NCBI RefSeq assembly: GCF_009649175.1
Contig: NZ_WJPO01000028.1
Span: forward strand, 1 to 52,383
Length of the DNA: 52,383 bases
Reading direction: 5' to 3'
Origin: Rhodovulum strictum
GTDB lineage: Bacteria; Pseudomonadota; Alphaproteobacteria; Rhodobacterales; Rhodobacteraceae
Below, piece by piece: positions 8,618 to 18,259 of the stretch. Numbering within the stretch: position 1 is the stretch's first letter; each line of letters starts with the position of its first letter. The position numbers and the translations under genes were made by a program. The notes below the pieces were generated by a model. It saw nothing but the letters and a program-made list of their open reading frames with translations, was not told where the DNA came from and made no database searches.

Positions 8618-9184
8618 TCAGACCGGGTGCAGCACCGCGCGGCTGCCCAGCGGCACCTGTTCGTAAAGGTGGATCACATGGGAATTGACCATCCGCACGC
8701 AGCCATTCGAGGCGCGTTGTCCGATGCTGGCCAGATCATTGGTGCCATGGATGCGCAGCATGCTGTCCGCGCCGCCAAAGGTGAACAGGTATAGCGCGCG
8801 CGCGCCCAGCGGATTGTTGGGCCCGCCGGGCATCCCGTCCTCGTATTTCTTGTAAAGATGCGGCTGGCGCGCGATCATCTCGTCGGTCGGCCGCCACGAT
8901 GGCCATTCCTTCTTGACGTCGATGCGGAACACGCCGGAATCGTAAAGGCCGTCACGCCCGATCGCCACCGGATAGCGGATCGCCTTGCCCTCGGGCAGGG
9001 TCCAGTACAGCGCGAATTCCTTTGCAACGACATGGACTTCGCCCGGTTCAACATTGCGGATGCGCACGATCCGGGGGGCAAGCAGGTCGGTTTCCGGGGC
9101 GGCGGGTTTCGTGCCCTGGGCCAGCGCCGGGGCGCCGATCAGCCCGGCGGTCATGGTGCTGAGCAGGAAAGATCTGCGGTTCAT
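8618..9184 (-). CDS. L,D-transpeptidase (YkuD domain), exported
   Basis: A 188-residue protein. The N-terminus, MNRRSFLLSTMTAGLIGAPA then LAQ, is a signal peptide whose RR start could also use Tat. The YkuD catalytic signature is visible as HGTND at 146-150 and SNGCVRM at 159-165, with Cys162 as nucleophile. Such enzymes form 3-3 peptidoglycan crosslinks or attach proteins to peptidoglycan in the periplasm. The family is very numerous in Rhodobacteraceae. ATG 9184 is chosen because it places the signal peptide at the N-terminus; an in-frame start at 9217 adds eleven unlikely residues. It stands alone between the Lon-like gene and mtnA. Confidence 0.92.
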   Translation of the reverse strand: MNRRSFLLSTMTAGLIGAPALAQGTKPAAPETDLLAPRIVRIRNVEPGEVHVVAKEFALYWTLPEGKAIRYPVAIGRDGLYDSGVFRIDVKKEWPSWRPTDEMIARQPHLYKKYEDGMPGGPNNPLGARALYLFTFGGADSMLRIHGTNDLASIGQRASNGCVRMVNSHVIHLYEQVPLGSRAVLHPV

Positions 9185-9301
9185 CTTGGAAATGCCAAAC
9201 TTGCCAACGTCTTGCATAGGTTAACGCAGGATTTGGGCAAGACAAGGGCGAACTGCGCACCATGCGGGCCGATCCGCAGCCGGACCGGCCCCGGCCGCCA
9301 A

Positions 9302-10402
9302 TCATCCCGCGGCGCGCGCATGTTCGGGGAACATCGCCGCCAGCCCCTCGGCCGTGGCCGGGGCGACGCCGCGTTCGGTGATTAGTCCGGTCACAAGGCG
9401 GGCGGGCGTTACATCGAAGGCGGGGTTGCGTGCGGGCGTGCCCTGGGGCGAGATCAGCACCTGCCCGATGGCGCCATCGGGCATCCGGCCCTGGACATGG
9501 GTCACCTCGGCCTGGCCACGCTCCTCGATGGGGATCTCCTTGACCCCGTCCCACACCGTCCAGTCGATGGTGGGCGAGGGCAGCGCCACATAGAACGGCA
9601 CGCCATTGTCATGCGCGGCCAGTGCCTTCAGATAGGTGCCGATCTTGTTGCAGACATCGCCCTGCGCGGTGGTCCGGTCGGTGCCGACGATCACCAGATC
9701 GACCTCGCCATGCTGCATCAGATGCCCGCCGGCATTGTCCACGATCAGGTCATGGCTGACGCCGTGGTTCAGCATTTCCCACGCGGTCAGTTGCGCACCC
9801 TGGTTGCGTGGGCGGGTCTCGTCGACGAAAACATGCACGTCGATGCCCGCCTCGAGAGCGTGATAGATCGGCGAGGTGGCGGTGCCCCAGTCGACCGTGG
9901 CCAGCCAGCCCGCATTGCAATGGGTCAGCACGTTCACGCGCCCGCCGCCCTTGCGCGCGGCGATCTCGCGGATCAGCGCAAGGCCGTTCACCCCGATCCG
10001 GCGGTTGATTTCGACATCCTCATCGCAGATTTCGGCCGCGCGCCGGAACGCCGCCTCGGCGCGGTCGGCAGGGGATAGCGGTTTCAACAGCCGGGTCATT
10101 TCATCCAGTGCCCAGCGCAGGTTGATCGCGGTGGGCCGCGTCTCGTGCAGCACCTCGTAGGTTTCCGAGAGCGAAGCGTCCGAGGGATCCTCGGCCATCT
10201 GCACCGCCACGCCATAGGCTGCCGTCGCCCCGATCAGCGGCGCGCCGCGCACCCACATGTCGCGGATCGCGTCGGCAAAGTCCTTGCGGCTGCATAGGCT
10301 TACGATCCGAAGCTCATGCGGCAGCCAGCGCTGGTCGATGATCTTCACCGTGCCGTCGGCCTCGCGCCAGATGGAGCGGTAATGGGTTCCGTCGATCTTC
10401 AT
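9302..10402 (-). CDS. mtnA: Methylthioribose-1-phosphate isomerase
   Basis: A 366-residue enzyme of the methionine salvage pathway. It isomerises 5-methylthioribose-1-phosphate to the ribulose phosphate. Diagnostic segments are [27 protein letters not shown] (catalytic Cys), [16 protein letters not shown] and [20 protein letters not shown] (catalytic Asp). The length matches bacterial MtnA. ATG 10402 starts [11 protein letters not shown] as in relatives. It lies 77 bases downstream of the glucokinase gene on the same strand and may be cotranscribed. Other mtn genes are not in the window. In some alphaproteobacteria that lack the full salvage pathway this enzyme works in an anaerobic or isoprenoid-linked shunt, so the pathway context is not certain. 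Confidence 0.93.
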   Translation of the reverse strand: MKIDGTHYRSIWREADGTVKIIDQRWLPHELRIVSLCSRKDFADAIRDMWVRGAPLIGATAAYGVAVQMAEDPSDASLSETYEVLHETRPTAINLRWALDEMTRLLKPLSPADRAEAAFRRAAEICDEDVEINRRIGVNGLALIREIAARKGGGRVNVLTHCNAGWLATVDWGTATSPIYHALEAGIDVHVFVDETRPRNQGAQLTAWEMLNHGVSHDLIVDNAGGHLMQHGEVDLVIVGTDRTTAQGDVCNKIGTYLKALAAHDNGVPFYVALPSPTIDWTVWDGVKEIPIEERGQAEVTHVQGRMPDGAIGQVLISPQGTPARNPAFDVTPARLVTGLITERGVAPATAEGLAAMFPEHARAAG

Positions 10403-10479
10403 GGCCCTTGTGGTCCCTTGTCCTTGCGTTTGCGGTCTTTTGGCCGATTGCGGCGGGCAGCGAAAGGCAGTTCCTCGTC

Positions 10480-11421
10480 TCACGCGGTTTCGGCCAGATG
10501 CGCCGCACAGCCCCTGAGCGCGGCGAAATCGTCGGTGATAGTGGCGATCGCGAAACTCTCCATCAGCCCCGAGAACCGGCCCTTGGCGCGGAAGCTGTCG
10601 GCCAGACCCAGCCGCGCCAGATGCGGGGTCATCGCGCGGGCGACGCCTCCGATCAGGTAGATGCCGCCATAGGGCAGATGGTGCAGCGCAAGGTCGCCCG
10701 CAACCCGGCCCAGCATCGTGGCGTAGGTCCGCAGCGCCTCTTCGGCAGCGGGATCGCCCGGTGCGGCGGCGATGATCTCGGACCCCTCGATCCGCTGCGG
10801 CGGGCCTGTCCGGCTTGTCACCCAGGCATGAAGCGTTGCCAGCCCGCGCCCGGCCAGCACATCCTCGACCGCGGCAAAGCCATCCTCGCCGGCGGCAAAG
10901 CGGGCCAGCGACAGGTCATCCTCGCATGCCACGGGCAGGCTGACATGGCCGGCCTCGTTCGCGGTGACCAGCGTGCCCGTGCCGGTGCGGTGAACGACGG
11001 TGACATTGACCCCGGTCCCCAGCCCGATCACCAGCCGCACGCCGCCCGGCGCGCGCGGGCCATCCAGCACCGGAACCAGCGCCACGGGCGCAAGCTGGTC
11101 CAGCGCATGGCCCTGTGCCTGAAGATCGTTCAACAGCCGTACCCGGTCCGCGCCGGTAACACGCGCGATCTCGGCCTCGTCGATCAACCAGTCCAGATTG
11201 GTCAGCCGCCCCCGCCCGGCCTGCACCGGCCCGGCCAGCGCCGCGCAGGCGCCGTCGATCTGGGGGCTGCCCGCCTCGGCCAGATAGCGCATCAGGACTG
11301 CGGACAGCCCCGCAAAGCCATCGTTGCGGTAGCGCCGGACGCTGTCCTCGACGATGCGCGGCCCCTCGGCCAGCGCGGCGCGGGTGTTGGTGCCGCCGAT
11401 ATCCACGACAAGCCGGGTCAT
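10480..11421 (-). CDS. glk: Glucokinase
   Basis: A 313-residue glucokinase of the Glk (non-ROK) family that phosphorylates cytosolic glucose. The phosphate-1 motif [14 protein letters not shown] starts at residue 4. Further family segments are [33 protein letters not shown], the ANEAGHVSL stretch and the C-terminal [15 protein letters not shown] 11421 is the first plausible start. It is upstream of mtnA on the same strand and divergent from the lipoprotein gene at 11593. Confidence 0.9.
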   Translation of the reverse strand: MTRLVVDIGGTNTRAALAEGPRIVEDSVRRYRNDGFAGLSAVLMRYLAEAGSPQIDGACAALAGPVQAGRGRLTNLDWLIDEAEIARVTGADRVRLLNDLQAQGHALDQLAPVALVPVLDGPRAPGGVRLVIGLGTGVNVTVVHRTGTGTLVTANEAGHVSLPVACEDDLSLARFAAGEDGFAAVEDVLAGRGLATLHAWVTSRTGPPQRIEGSEIIAAAPGDPAAEEALRTYATMLGRVAGDLALHHLPYGGIYLIGGVARAMTPHLARLGLADSFRAKGRFSGLMESFAIATITDDFAALRGCAAHLAETA

Positions 11422-11592
11422 GCGGCCACAATGCGGGGCAGGGGGCGGTCTTTCATCATGCTGCGCAGGTTCGGCGGGGCGGGGGGCTGCGTCAAGCGCG
11501 GATCGCGGCGCGGTGGCACCTTGCGGATCGGCGCGCGCCCGGCCAAGCTGGGCAGGGCAGGACAGGCAGGGCGCCTTGAGAGGAGAGCGGAA

Positions 11593-12132
11593 ATGACCGG
11601 ACGGATGGGCCGCGCGGTGGCGGTGCTGGCGATGGCGGCAGCCCTTGGCGGCTGCGTCCAGAACAGGGCGCCATCTGGGCCGGTGCCATCGGGCATCGTG
11701 CCGGTGTCGATGGGCAGCGCCCATAGCGGCATGATCGGCGCGGTGGTGCAGCCGGGCGGCGGCGCGTTGCCGGGCTGGGCGCCGGAACTGTCGGATGGCA
11801 CCTTCCGCGCGGCGCTGGAAAACGCGCTGCGTCAGGCCGGGATCCTGTCGCCGGGCGGGATCAGGACGCTTGAGGCGACGGTGTTGCAAGTCGACCAGCC
11901 GCCCAGCGAGACATCGACCACCAAGGTCGTGCTGACGGTGCAGTATCTCTTGCGCGATGTGTCGGGCCGCCCGCTTCAGGAGCGGCGCGTGACCTCGGGC
12001 TATACCGCCACCATTGCGCAGGCGGTTCAGGGGGTCGACCGGCTGCGCATCGCCCGCGAAGGCGCGATCCGCCAGAATATCGACGTGCTGCTGCGCGAAT
12101 TCGGCAGCGCCACCGCCGAAAGCGCGAATTGA
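11593..12132 (+). CDS. Lipoprotein of unknown function
   Basis: A 179-residue protein. The signal peptide MTGRMGRAVAVLAMAAALGG runs into Cys at position 21, giving the lipobox LGGC. The start is fixed by AGGAGAG at 11581-11587. The mature part holds a domain with SDGTFRAALENALRQAGIL and TTKVVLTVQYLLRDVSGRPL, which suggests an outer-membrane-assembly or surface-anchored beta fold. I cannot name a family. Convergent with the LysE/ArgO gene downstream. Confidence 0.8.
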   Translation: MTGRMGRAVAVLAMAAALGGCVQNRAPSGPVPSGIVPVSMGSAHSGMIGAVVQPGGGALPGWAPELSDGTFRAALENALRQAGILSPGGIRTLEATVLQVDQPPSETSTTKVVLTVQYLLRDVSGRPLQERRVTSGYTATIAQAVQGVDRLRIAREGAIRQNIDVLLREFGSATAESAN

Positions 12133-12144
12133 CCGACCAAGGGA

Positions 12145-12753
12145 TCAGAGCCCCGCGATCAGCCCGGCCGCAATCGTCCACATCACCAGCGCGATCCCCA
12201 GATCGAGCAACCGCCAGGCGCGCGCGCTGGCCATCAGCGGGGCCAGCAGCCGCGCCCCGTAGCCGAGCGTGAAGAAAAAGGCGAAAGACGCCGCCACCGC
12301 GCCGATCCCGAAGGCAAGCCGTTCATCGCCGGGCGCGAAGCGGGTCGAGACCGCCCCGATCAGCGCCAGCGTGTCCAGATAGACATGCGGGTTCAGCCAG
12401 GTCAGCGCGGCGGCCGTGCCCAGCACCGCCCAGACCGATCCGCCATTGCCCGCCGCCGCCAGCCCGTGCCCGCCCCGGATCGCCGCGCGCAGCCTGAGCG
12501 CGCCATAGACCACCAGAAAACACGCCCCGCCCAGCGTCATCGCCACAGGCAGCCAGGGCGCCGCCGCCGAGATCCGGCCGAACCCCGCCACCCCCGCCGC
12601 GATCAGCGCCGCATCCGAGACCGCGCAGAACAGGCAGAGCGCAAAGACATGGCTCTGCATCAGCCCCTGACGCAGCACAAAGGCATTCTGCGCCCCGATC
12701 GCAAGGATCAGCGAAAGCGACGTGGCAAATCCGGTGATCGCGGCGCCGGTCAC
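12145..12753 (-). CDS. LysE/ArgO family amino acid exporter
   Basis: A 202-residue inner-membrane protein with about six hydrophobic spans. The N-terminal SLILAIGAQNAFVLRQGL is the hallmark of LysE/ArgO exporters, and LTWLNPHVYLDTLALIGAV is the second conserved loop. These proteins export lysine, arginine or their analogues. The start is a GTG at 12753. It lies six bases after the stop of the DUF502 gene, which makes a two-gene transcript likely. Substrate not determinable from sequence alone. Confidence 0.9.
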   Translation of the reverse strand: MTGAAITGFATSLSLILAIGAQNAFVLRQGLMQSHVFALCLFCAVSDAALIAAGVAGFGRISAAAPWLPVAMTLGGACFLVVYGALRLRAAIRGGHGLAAAGNGGSVWAVLGTAAALTWLNPHVYLDTLALIGAVSTRFAPGDERLAFGIGAVAASFAFFFTLGYGARLLAPLMASARAWRLLDLGIALVMWTIAAGLIAGL

Positions 12754-12759
12754 GCGGGA

Positions 12760-13500
12760 TCACGCACCGATCTTCTGGCGCTGCGCGATTTCCGCCAGCG
12801 GTTCGGGGGCGGGCAGGGGCTTTTCGTCGGGCGAGACCAGCCCGGCCGAAATGATCAGCTTGGCGGCCTCCTCGACAGACATTTCCAGTTCGATCACGTC
12901 GCTTTGCGGCACGAACAGCAGAAAGCCCGAGGTCGGGTTCGGCGTCGTTGGCAGGAAGACCGCCAGCATCTGGTCATCGCGCGGGATGCGGCGGTTGATC
13001 TCGCCCCGCGCGCGGGTCGAGACGAAGGCGACCGCCCATATGCCCTTGCGCGGATATTCCACCAGCACGGCGCGGTCGAAACTGGTCTCGGTCTGGGCAA
13101 AGACGGTCTCGGCGATCTGCTTGAGCCCGTTATAGATCGAGCGGATGATCGGCATCCGGCCTACCAGACGCTCGCCCCAGCCGATGAAGGACCGGCCGAT
13201 CAGGCCCTTGGCGGTCCAGCCCACGACCAGCGTGAACAGCAGGAAGAAGATGACGCCAAGGCCGCGAATGTCGATGCCGATATACTGCTCGGGCTTGAAC
13301 TGGTTGGGCACCAGCGGCAGCACGAAGCCGTCGATCCAGCCGGTCACCGTCCAGATCAGCCAGACCGTAAGCCCGACCGGCGCGATCACCACCAGACCGG
13401 CAAGAAAGTTGTTCCTGAGCCGCGCGAAAAGGGAGCGCCCGATATGGCGTTGCTGCCCGTCCTGCGGGTCGTGCTGGTGCTGGTCGTCTTTCTCGAACAT
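12760..13500 (-). CDS. DUF502 family membrane protein
   Basis: A 246-residue protein. Its two N-terminal membrane segments (FLAGLVVIAPVGLTVWLIW and FFLLFTLVVGWTAKGLIG) are followed by the DUF502 core, including RSIYNGLKQIAETVF, GIWAVAFVSTRA and FLPTTPNPTSGFLLFVP. The Thr-Thr-Pro-Asn-Pro-Thr-Ser-Gly motif is the family signature. The function of DUF502 is unknown in bacteria; a plant homologue is linked to vacuolar trafficking, which tells little here. It is divergent from rpsB and upstream of the LysE-type exporter. Confidence 0.88.
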   Translation of the reverse strand: MFEKDDQHQHDPQDGQQRHIGRSLFARLRNNFLAGLVVIAPVGLTVWLIWTVTGWIDGFVLPLVPNQFKPEQYIGIDIRGLGVIFFLLFTLVVGWTAKGLIGRSFIGWGERLVGRMPIIRSIYNGLKQIAETVFAQTETSFDRAVLVEYPRKGIWAVAFVSTRARGEINRRIPRDDQMLAVFLPTTPNPTSGFLLFVPQSDVIELEMSVEEAAKLIISAGLVSPDEKPLPAPEPLAEIAQRQKIGA

Positions 13501-13607
13501 CGCTGGCGCCCCGATTGCCGGTCATAGCTAGGATCGGGCGGGTCGCTCTGCAATAGCGCGGTCCGGTCTCCGGCGCTTTCCCGCGCGGGCTGGCGCGCAG
13601 GCGGGGC

Positions 13608-13636
13608 TTGCATGCGCGGGCAAAACGCGCTAAGCG
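13608..13636 (+). promoter_or_regulatory. Candidate rpsB promoter
   Basis: TTGCAT at 13608-13613 is followed after 17 bases by TAAGCG at 13631-13636, about 120 bases before rpsB. The -35 element is reasonable and the -10 is weak. It lies in the only gap where an rpsB-tsf promoter could be. The call depends on position more than on match quality. Confidence 0.3.
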
Positions 13637-13753
13637 CGCGCCACTTCGACAGGCGGGGCTGGGCCCTTGCGGGCAGACATCCCGCTTGCGGTCCGCCGGT
13701 TGGGCAACAGCCCTTGTGCCCCGCCCAGGCGCAAACCGGAAAGGAAAAGGCAT

Positions 13754-14524
13754 ATGGCGCTTCCCGACTTCTCCATGCGTCAGCTTCTTGAAGCTGGCGT
13801 TCACTTCGGCCACCAGACCCAGCGCTGGAACCCGCGCATGGCCGAATACATCTATGGCGACCGCAACGGCATCCACATTCTCGACCTCACGCAGACGGTC
13901 CCGATGCTGGAAACCGCGCTGACCGTGATCCGCGACACCGTGGCCAAGGGCGGGCGCATCCTGTTCGTCGGCACCAAGCGTCAGGCGCAGAAGCCGATTG
14001 CCGATGCGGCCGAGAAATGCGCGCAGTACTACATGAACCACCGCTGGCTCGGCGGCACGCTGACCAACTGGAAGACCGTGTCCCAGTCGATCAAGCGTCT
14101 GAACGAGATCGACGAGTTGATGGCCACCGGCGCCGAAGGGCTGACCAAGAAGGAACGCCTGGGCATGGAGCGCGAGCAGGCCAAGCTGCAAGCCTCGCTC
14201 GGCGGCATCCGCGAGATGGGCGGTCTGCCGGATCTGCTGTTCATCATCGACGTGAACAAGGAAGACCTGGCCATCCTCGAGGCCAAGAAGCTCGGCATCC
14301 CGGTCGTGGCCGTGGTCGACACCAACTGCTCGCCCTCGGGCGTGGATTACGTGATCCCCGGCAATGACGACGCCGCGCGCGCGATCCAGCTTTACTGCGA
14401 TCTGGCTGCCCGGGCCGCGCTGGTCGGCATGTCGGCGCAGATGGATGCCGCCGGCGTCGATATCGGCGCGCTGGACGAGGCGCCCGTCGAAGAACTGACC
14501 GAGGCCGAGCCGGCCGACGCCTGA
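13754..14524 (+). CDS. rpsB: 30S ribosomal protein S2
   Basis: A 256-residue ribosomal protein of the small subunit. Diagnostic sequence includes [50 protein letters not shown] and [23 protein letters not shown] 13754 follows the purine-rich AAGGAAAAGG. The acidic C-terminal extension ([11 protein letters not shown]) is usual for alphaproteobacteria. It is followed 82 bases later by tsf, the conserved rpsB-tsf pair. Confidence 0.98.
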   Translation: MALPDFSMRQLLEAGVHFGHQTQRWNPRMAEYIYGDRNGIHILDLTQTVPMLETALTVIRDTVAKGGRILFVGTKRQAQKPIADAAEKCAQYYMNHRWLGGTLTNWKTVSQSIKRLNEIDELMATGAEGLTKKERLGMEREQAKLQASLGGIREMGGLPDLLFIIDVNKEDLAILEAKKLGIPVVAVVDTNCSPSGVDYVIPGNDDAARAIQLYCDLAARAALVGMSAQMDAAGVDIGALDEAPVEELTEAEPADA

Positions 14525-14606
14525 GCCGCGGCCGTCACAGACCTGACACCGGGCGCGGATATGGCCGCGTCCGGATGATCTATCCGTAATCGAGGAGAGC
14601 CGAACA

Positions 14607-15506
14607 ATGGCTATCACCGCTGCAATGGTGAAGGAGCTGCGCGACAAGACCGGCGCAGGCATGATGGACGCCAAGAAGGCGCTGACCGAAACCGATGGCG
14701 ACATGGAAGCGGCCATCGACTGGCTGCGTACCAAGGGTCTGGCCAAGGCCGCCAAGAAATCGGGCCGCACCGCGGCCGAGGGTCTGGTGGCTGTCGTGGT
14801 CGAGGGGGCCAAGGGCGTTGCGGTCGAGGTGAACTCGGAAACCGATTTCGTCGCCAAGAACGCCGAGTTCCAGGCGATGGTCGCGGGCATCGCCCAGGCG
14901 GCGCTGAAAGCGGGCGATCTGGACGCGCTGATGGCGGCCGATCTGGGCGGCAAGTCTGTCGCCGACACGCTGACCGACAAGATCGCCACCATCGGCGAGA
15001 ACATGACGCTGCGCCGGATGGCGGCGATCGAGGGCGAGACGGTCGTCAGCTACATCCACAACGTCGCGGCCGACGGCATGGGCAAGATCGGCGTTCTGGT
15101 CGCGATGACCGGCGGCAACGAGGCGTTCGGCCGTCAGGTGGCGATGCATGTCGCTGCGGCGAACCCGGCCGCGCTGTCCGAGGCCGACATGGACCCGGCC
15201 GTGATCGAGAAGGAGCGTGCCGTCCAGACCGCCAAGGCGCTGGAAGAAAACGCCACCTCTGCCAAGCCCAAGCCCGAGGCGGTGATCGAGAACAACATCA
15301 TCCCCGGCCGGATGAAGAAGTTCATCGCGGAATCGACGCTTCTGGGCCAGGCCTTCGTCATCAACCCCGATCTGACGGTCGAGGCCGCGGCGCAGGCCGC
15401 TGGCGCCACGATCACCGGCTTTGTCCGGCTCGAGGTCGGCGAAGGCATCGAGAAGGTCGAAGAGGATTTCGCGGCCGAAGTCGCGAAGGCCGCTCAAGGC
15501 GCCTGA
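14607..15506 (+). CDS. tsf: Translation elongation factor Ts
   Basis: A 299-residue nucleotide-exchange factor for EF-Tu. The N-terminal UBA-like domain reads [19 protein letters not shown], followed by [13 protein letters not shown], the EF-Tu contact motif TDFV. The C-terminal dimerisation part includes the family segment with LLGQAFV. ATG 14607 follows GAGGAGAGCC. It is the second gene of the rpsB-tsf operon, which ends at the hairpin starting at 15545. Confidence 0.98.
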   Translation: MAITAAMVKELRDKTGAGMMDAKKALTETDGDMEAAIDWLRTKGLAKAAKKSGRTAAEGLVAVVVEGAKGVAVEVNSETDFVAKNAEFQAMVAGIAQAALKAGDLDALMAADLGGKSVADTLTDKIATIGENMTLRRMAAIEGETVVSYIHNVAADGMGKIGVLVAMTGGNEAFGRQVAMHVAAANPAALSEADMDPAVIEKERAVQTAKALEENATSAKPKPEAVIENNIIPGRMKKFIAESTLLGQAFVINPDLTVEAAAQAAGATITGFVRLEVGEGIEKVEEDFAAEVAKAAQGA

Positions 15507-15544
15507 TCGCCGCCCGGCTTCGGCCGTGCTGCCTGACAGAACGG

Positions 15545-15578
15545 GGGCGGTTCGGACCATGTCCGGGCCGCCCTTTTT
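15545..15578 (+). terminator. Rho-independent terminator of rpsB-tsf
   Basis: GGGCGG plus TT plus CGGAC pairs with GTCCG plus GG plus CCGCCC around a CAT loop. The two central UU/GG positions form wobble pairs, giving a 13-bp stem. It is followed immediately by TTTTT. It lies 39 bases after the tsf stop codon. Confidence 0.9.
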
Positions 15579-15719
15579 CCGTCTGCTGTCCGGGCGGGCG
15601 GGGCAGGCGGCGCAACGACAGATCGCAAACACGAAAGCGGCCGGAACGCCAACCCCTTGGACGTCCCGACCGCCACTTCCTACCGTTCCCCAGGCAACTC
15701 GTATCGCGCGAGGCTTATT

Positions 15720-15752
15720 GCACGGCACGGCCAAGAAAGGGCCGCACCGTGC
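15720..15752. repeat. Long intergenic inverted repeat, possible structured RNA
   Basis: GCACGGCACGGCC at 15720-15732 pairs with GGCCGCACCGTGC at 15740-15752 across the 7-base loop AAGAAAG. Eleven of thirteen positions pair; the other two form a CA/CA internal loop. No T-run follows on either strand, so it is not a standard terminator. Confidence 0.5.
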
Positions 15753-15944
15753 TGGTTCCGGTTTCCCGGTGGACCACCGCACCTTCGTAATCGCGAGGTT
15801 GCGTCGGCCCTTAAGTTCCTTGGCCCAAGGCCACCACTCACGGAACAAGCGAATTCTTGCCAGTTAACCGGCGGCAAAGGAAGTCAGGGAATCCTTACTC
15901 GCTGCAAGTGCAGCCTCGGTTCCGGCGCACTCGAATCGCGGGAG

Positions 15945-16697
15945 TCAGGTTGGGCCGCTGTAAATCTGGTTCTGGAACCACGCCTTTAGCACCGCCTGCG
16001 CCGTCGTTTCGACATTCAGCGCCTCGCGCGCAAGGCGCAGGTGCTTTTCGACAGTGGCCGCCGTCACGCCCAGGATCGTCGCGATGTCCTGCGCGGTCTT
16101 GCCATCGCCCACCCATTCCAGAACCTCGCGCTGGCGCTGGGTCAGCGGCGGGCGGGTCGAAAGGTTGGGCAGGTTCTGAAGCTTCAGGTGCATCAGCTCG
16201 TTCAGCAGCAGGATGTCGGCCCCGTGCTCGGACCAGATTCCGTCCGCATCCTCCTGGGTCAGCCCCGCGCGTACCACCAGACCGATCGCCCCCTTGGCGC
16301 GCACCGATATGCCCCGGAACGCTATGGTATAGCCCGCGATAACCCCCATGGCGCGGTTGAACTCCATCACCTTTTGCTCGGCCGCGGACAGTTCGCCGCG
16401 CGCCCGGCGTTCGCCCAGTTCGCGCCAACTGCACACGCCCTCGTTCTCGACCGCCCAGCGCACCATCGGCGCGTCGCGATACATTTCCTTGTCGACCATG
16501 GCACGGACATAGGCCGGGCCAATGTTCGAAAGCACGATGAAATCATCCTTGTCGCCCAGGGAATTGGCCGTTCGAAAGCGGGTAAAGCCATAGATCAGCC
16601 GGTCAAACCCATAGGCTGCCATCCTTTGGGTGTGCAGCGCCCAGAGCTCTTCCACGCTCCTTGCCGCGACGATGGCCTTGAGATGCTCAAGCGGCAT
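15945..16697 (-). CDS. LuxR family regulator with autoinducer-binding-like domain (LuxR solo)
   Basis: A 250-residue protein. Residues 10-165 align by pattern with the autoinducer-binding domain (FDRLIYGFTRFR, YRDAPMVRWAVENEGVCSW). The C-terminal LuxR helix-turn-helix reads LTQRQREVLEWVGDGKTAQD followed by VTAATVEKHLRLAREAL. No luxI-like synthase lies in the window. The pocket is atypical: in the P-x-x-W-x3-Y region a Tyr stands where the family has Trp (GPAYVRAMV), and the DP pair is DAP. It may bind a non-AHL ligand, which is inference. ATG 16697 follows GGGAGTGCC. It is divergent from the FAD oxidoreductase gene. Confidence 0.87.
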   Translation of the reverse strand: MPLEHLKAIVAARSVEELWALHTQRMAAYGFDRLIYGFTRFRTANSLGDKDDFIVLSNIGPAYVRAMVDKEMYRDAPMVRWAVENEGVCSWRELGERRARGELSAAEQKVMEFNRAMGVIAGYTIAFRGISVRAKGAIGLVVRAGLTQEDADGIWSEHGADILLLNELMHLKLQNLPNLSTRPPLTQRQREVLEWVGDGKTAQDIATILGVTAATVEKHLRLAREALNVETTAQAVLKAWFQNQIYSGPT

Positions 16698-16882
16698 GGC
16701 ACTCCCATGAAGAACAGGGGTGTCACAAGCCCGCACAGGTTACAACACCGCCATTCCGCGGGCCGATCGGCCCCGGTTTATCCGGATTCCATACGTCACG
16801 CCCCTTCGCGTGTCGAGAGGCCGCGCTTTCCGCCCCCCGGTCGGCACGCTACAGAGGCGGACGGCAACAATCGGAGCAGGGC

Positions 16883-18067
16883 ATGGACGAGCAGGCGGAT
16901 ATCGCGATCATCGGCGGCGCGGTGATGGGGGCGGCGGCGGCATTCTGGCTGTCGCGACTGGGCGGGCCTGCGCTGCGGATCGTCGTGATCGAGGCCGACC
17001 CAAGCTTTGCGCGGTCTTCAACGGCGCTGTCGGTCGCCTCGATCCGGCAGCAATTCACCAATCCGGTGAACGTGAGGATTTCGCGCTACGGAATTGACTT
17101 CATAAGGAATATAGCCCTCGAAACCGGGCCGGAACCTATGGTGCCCGATCTTGGTTTCACCGAGAATGGCTATCTGTTCCTCGCCGGCAGCGAAACCGCG
17201 GCCCAGGCGATGCGGAACGCGCAGGCGATGCAACTGGCCGAAGGCACCGCGACCGAATTGCTTGGCGCGGCCGAACTTGCCGCGCGCTTTCCCCATCTCG
17301 ATTGCGCGGATGTGGTGCTGGCCAGTTTCGGGCCGCGCAACGAGGGCTGGTTCGACAATATGGGACTATTGGCCGCATTCCGCGGCGCCGCCCGGCGCGC
17401 GGGCGTGCGCTTCGTCACCGGCCGGGTCAGCGGACTCGCGCGTGATGGCGCAAGGATCGCGGCGGTTCACCTGGACTCGGGTGCGCGGATCACGGCGGGC
17501 GCGGTGGTGAACGCCGCCGGTCCGCGCGCGGCCGAACTGATGCGGATGGCGCATGAGGACATGCCCGTAGAGCCACGCAAGAGAACGGTTTTCGTGATCG
17601 ACGCGCCCGAGGTTCACGCGCCGCGCGCGCCGCTGATGGTGGATCATCTGGGCTATTACCTGCGTCCCGAGGGGGCGCACTGGATCACCGCGACCGTGCC
17701 CGATACGGACGGCCCGGCCGATCCGGATGATTTCGAACCCGACTGGCATCTGTTCGAGGATGTCATCTGGGAACGGCTGTACCGCCGCTGCCCGGGTTTT
17801 GCCGCGGTCAAGGTGCTGCGCGCCTGGGCGGGCCATTACGCCTTCAACCGCTTCGACCAGAACGCCATCATCGGCCGCTGGCCGGGGCTCGACAATCTGT
17901 TCGTGATGAACGGGTTTTCCGGGCACGGCCTGCAACAGGCACCGGCAGTCGGGCGCGGCATCGCGGAACTGATCCTGCACGGGGGATATCGCAGCCTCGA
18001 TCTGTCCGATCTGGCGCCGGAACGTCTGTTCGCGAACCGGCCGGTTCTGGAAAAGGCCGTGGTCTGA
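16883..18067 (+). CDS. FAD-dependent oxidoreductase (DAO family)
   Basis: A 394-residue flavoprotein. The Rossmann dinucleotide motif is IAIIGGAVMGAAAAFWLS at the N-terminus, followed by VIEADP as the second ADP-binding element. The DAO core includes SVASIRQQF, VNAAGPRAAEL (the GG/ATG motif) and GFSGHGLQQAPAVGRGIAEL near the C-terminus, which binds the FAD pyrophosphate. Close relatives oxidise amino acids or N-methylated amines such as sarcosine or glycine. The substrate cannot be assigned here. It is divergent from the LuxR-type gene, which might control it, and is followed by the tRNA-Gly region. Confidence 0.88.
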   Translation: MDEQADIAIIGGAVMGAAAAFWLSRLGGPALRIVVIEADPSFARSSTALSVASIRQQFTNPVNVRISRYGIDFIRNIALETGPEPMVPDLGFTENGYLFLAGSETAAQAMRNAQAMQLAEGTATELLGAAELAARFPHLDCADVVLASFGPRNEGWFDNMGLLAAFRGAARRAGVRFVTGRVSGLARDGARIAAVHLDSGARITAGAVVNAAGPRAAELMRMAHEDMPVEPRKRTVFVIDAPEVHAPRAPLMVDHLGYYLRPEGAHWITATVPDTDGPADPDDFEPDWHLFEDVIWERLYRRCPGFAAVKVLRAWAGHYAFNRFDQNAIIGRWPGLDNLFVMNGFSGHGLQQAPAVGRGIAELILHGGYRSLDLSDLAPERLFANRPVLEKAVV

Positions 18068-18185
18068 ACGGGTTCGGTCATGGCTATGATTTTTACATAA
18101 TATTGATTATCGGACTTAAGGCCATGGCCGAAATGCAGACGCCTCTCGCCCCAACGGCGCTGATCGGTTCAAGGATTGGCTGGGA

Positions 18186-18259
18186 TGGAGCGGGTGAAGG
18201 GAATCGAACCCTCGTCTGGAGCTTGGGAAGCTCTCGCTCTACCATTGAGCTACACCCGC
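18186..18259 (-). tRNA. tRNA-Gly(CCC), CCA end encoded
   Basis: The minus strand gives acceptor GCGGGTG, D-arm GCTC-AATGGTA-GAGC, anticodon loop TTCCCAA, T-arm with GGTTCGATTCC, acceptor CACCCGC, discriminator T and an encoded CCA. The anticodon is CCC, reading GGG codons. It resembles E. coli glyU in almost every position. The anticodon stem has an A-C mismatch at 27-43. Confidence 0.95.

Larger units (their letters stand above)
15507..15944. other. Intergenic region after tsf: terminator and a second hairpin, no gene
   Basis: Between the convergent tsf and LuxR-type genes I find only the terminator at 15545-15578 and an unexplained hairpin at 15720-15752. The base composition after 15600 is less G+C-rich than that of the flanking genes. 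No start codon with a ribosome-binding site opens a convincing frame. Confidence 0.5.

Noticed and set aside
13130-15004. Long minus-strand frame opposite rpsB and tsf
   Set aside because: Shadow frame: it crosses two clear ribosomal genes and the DUF502 gene and has no recognisable domain.
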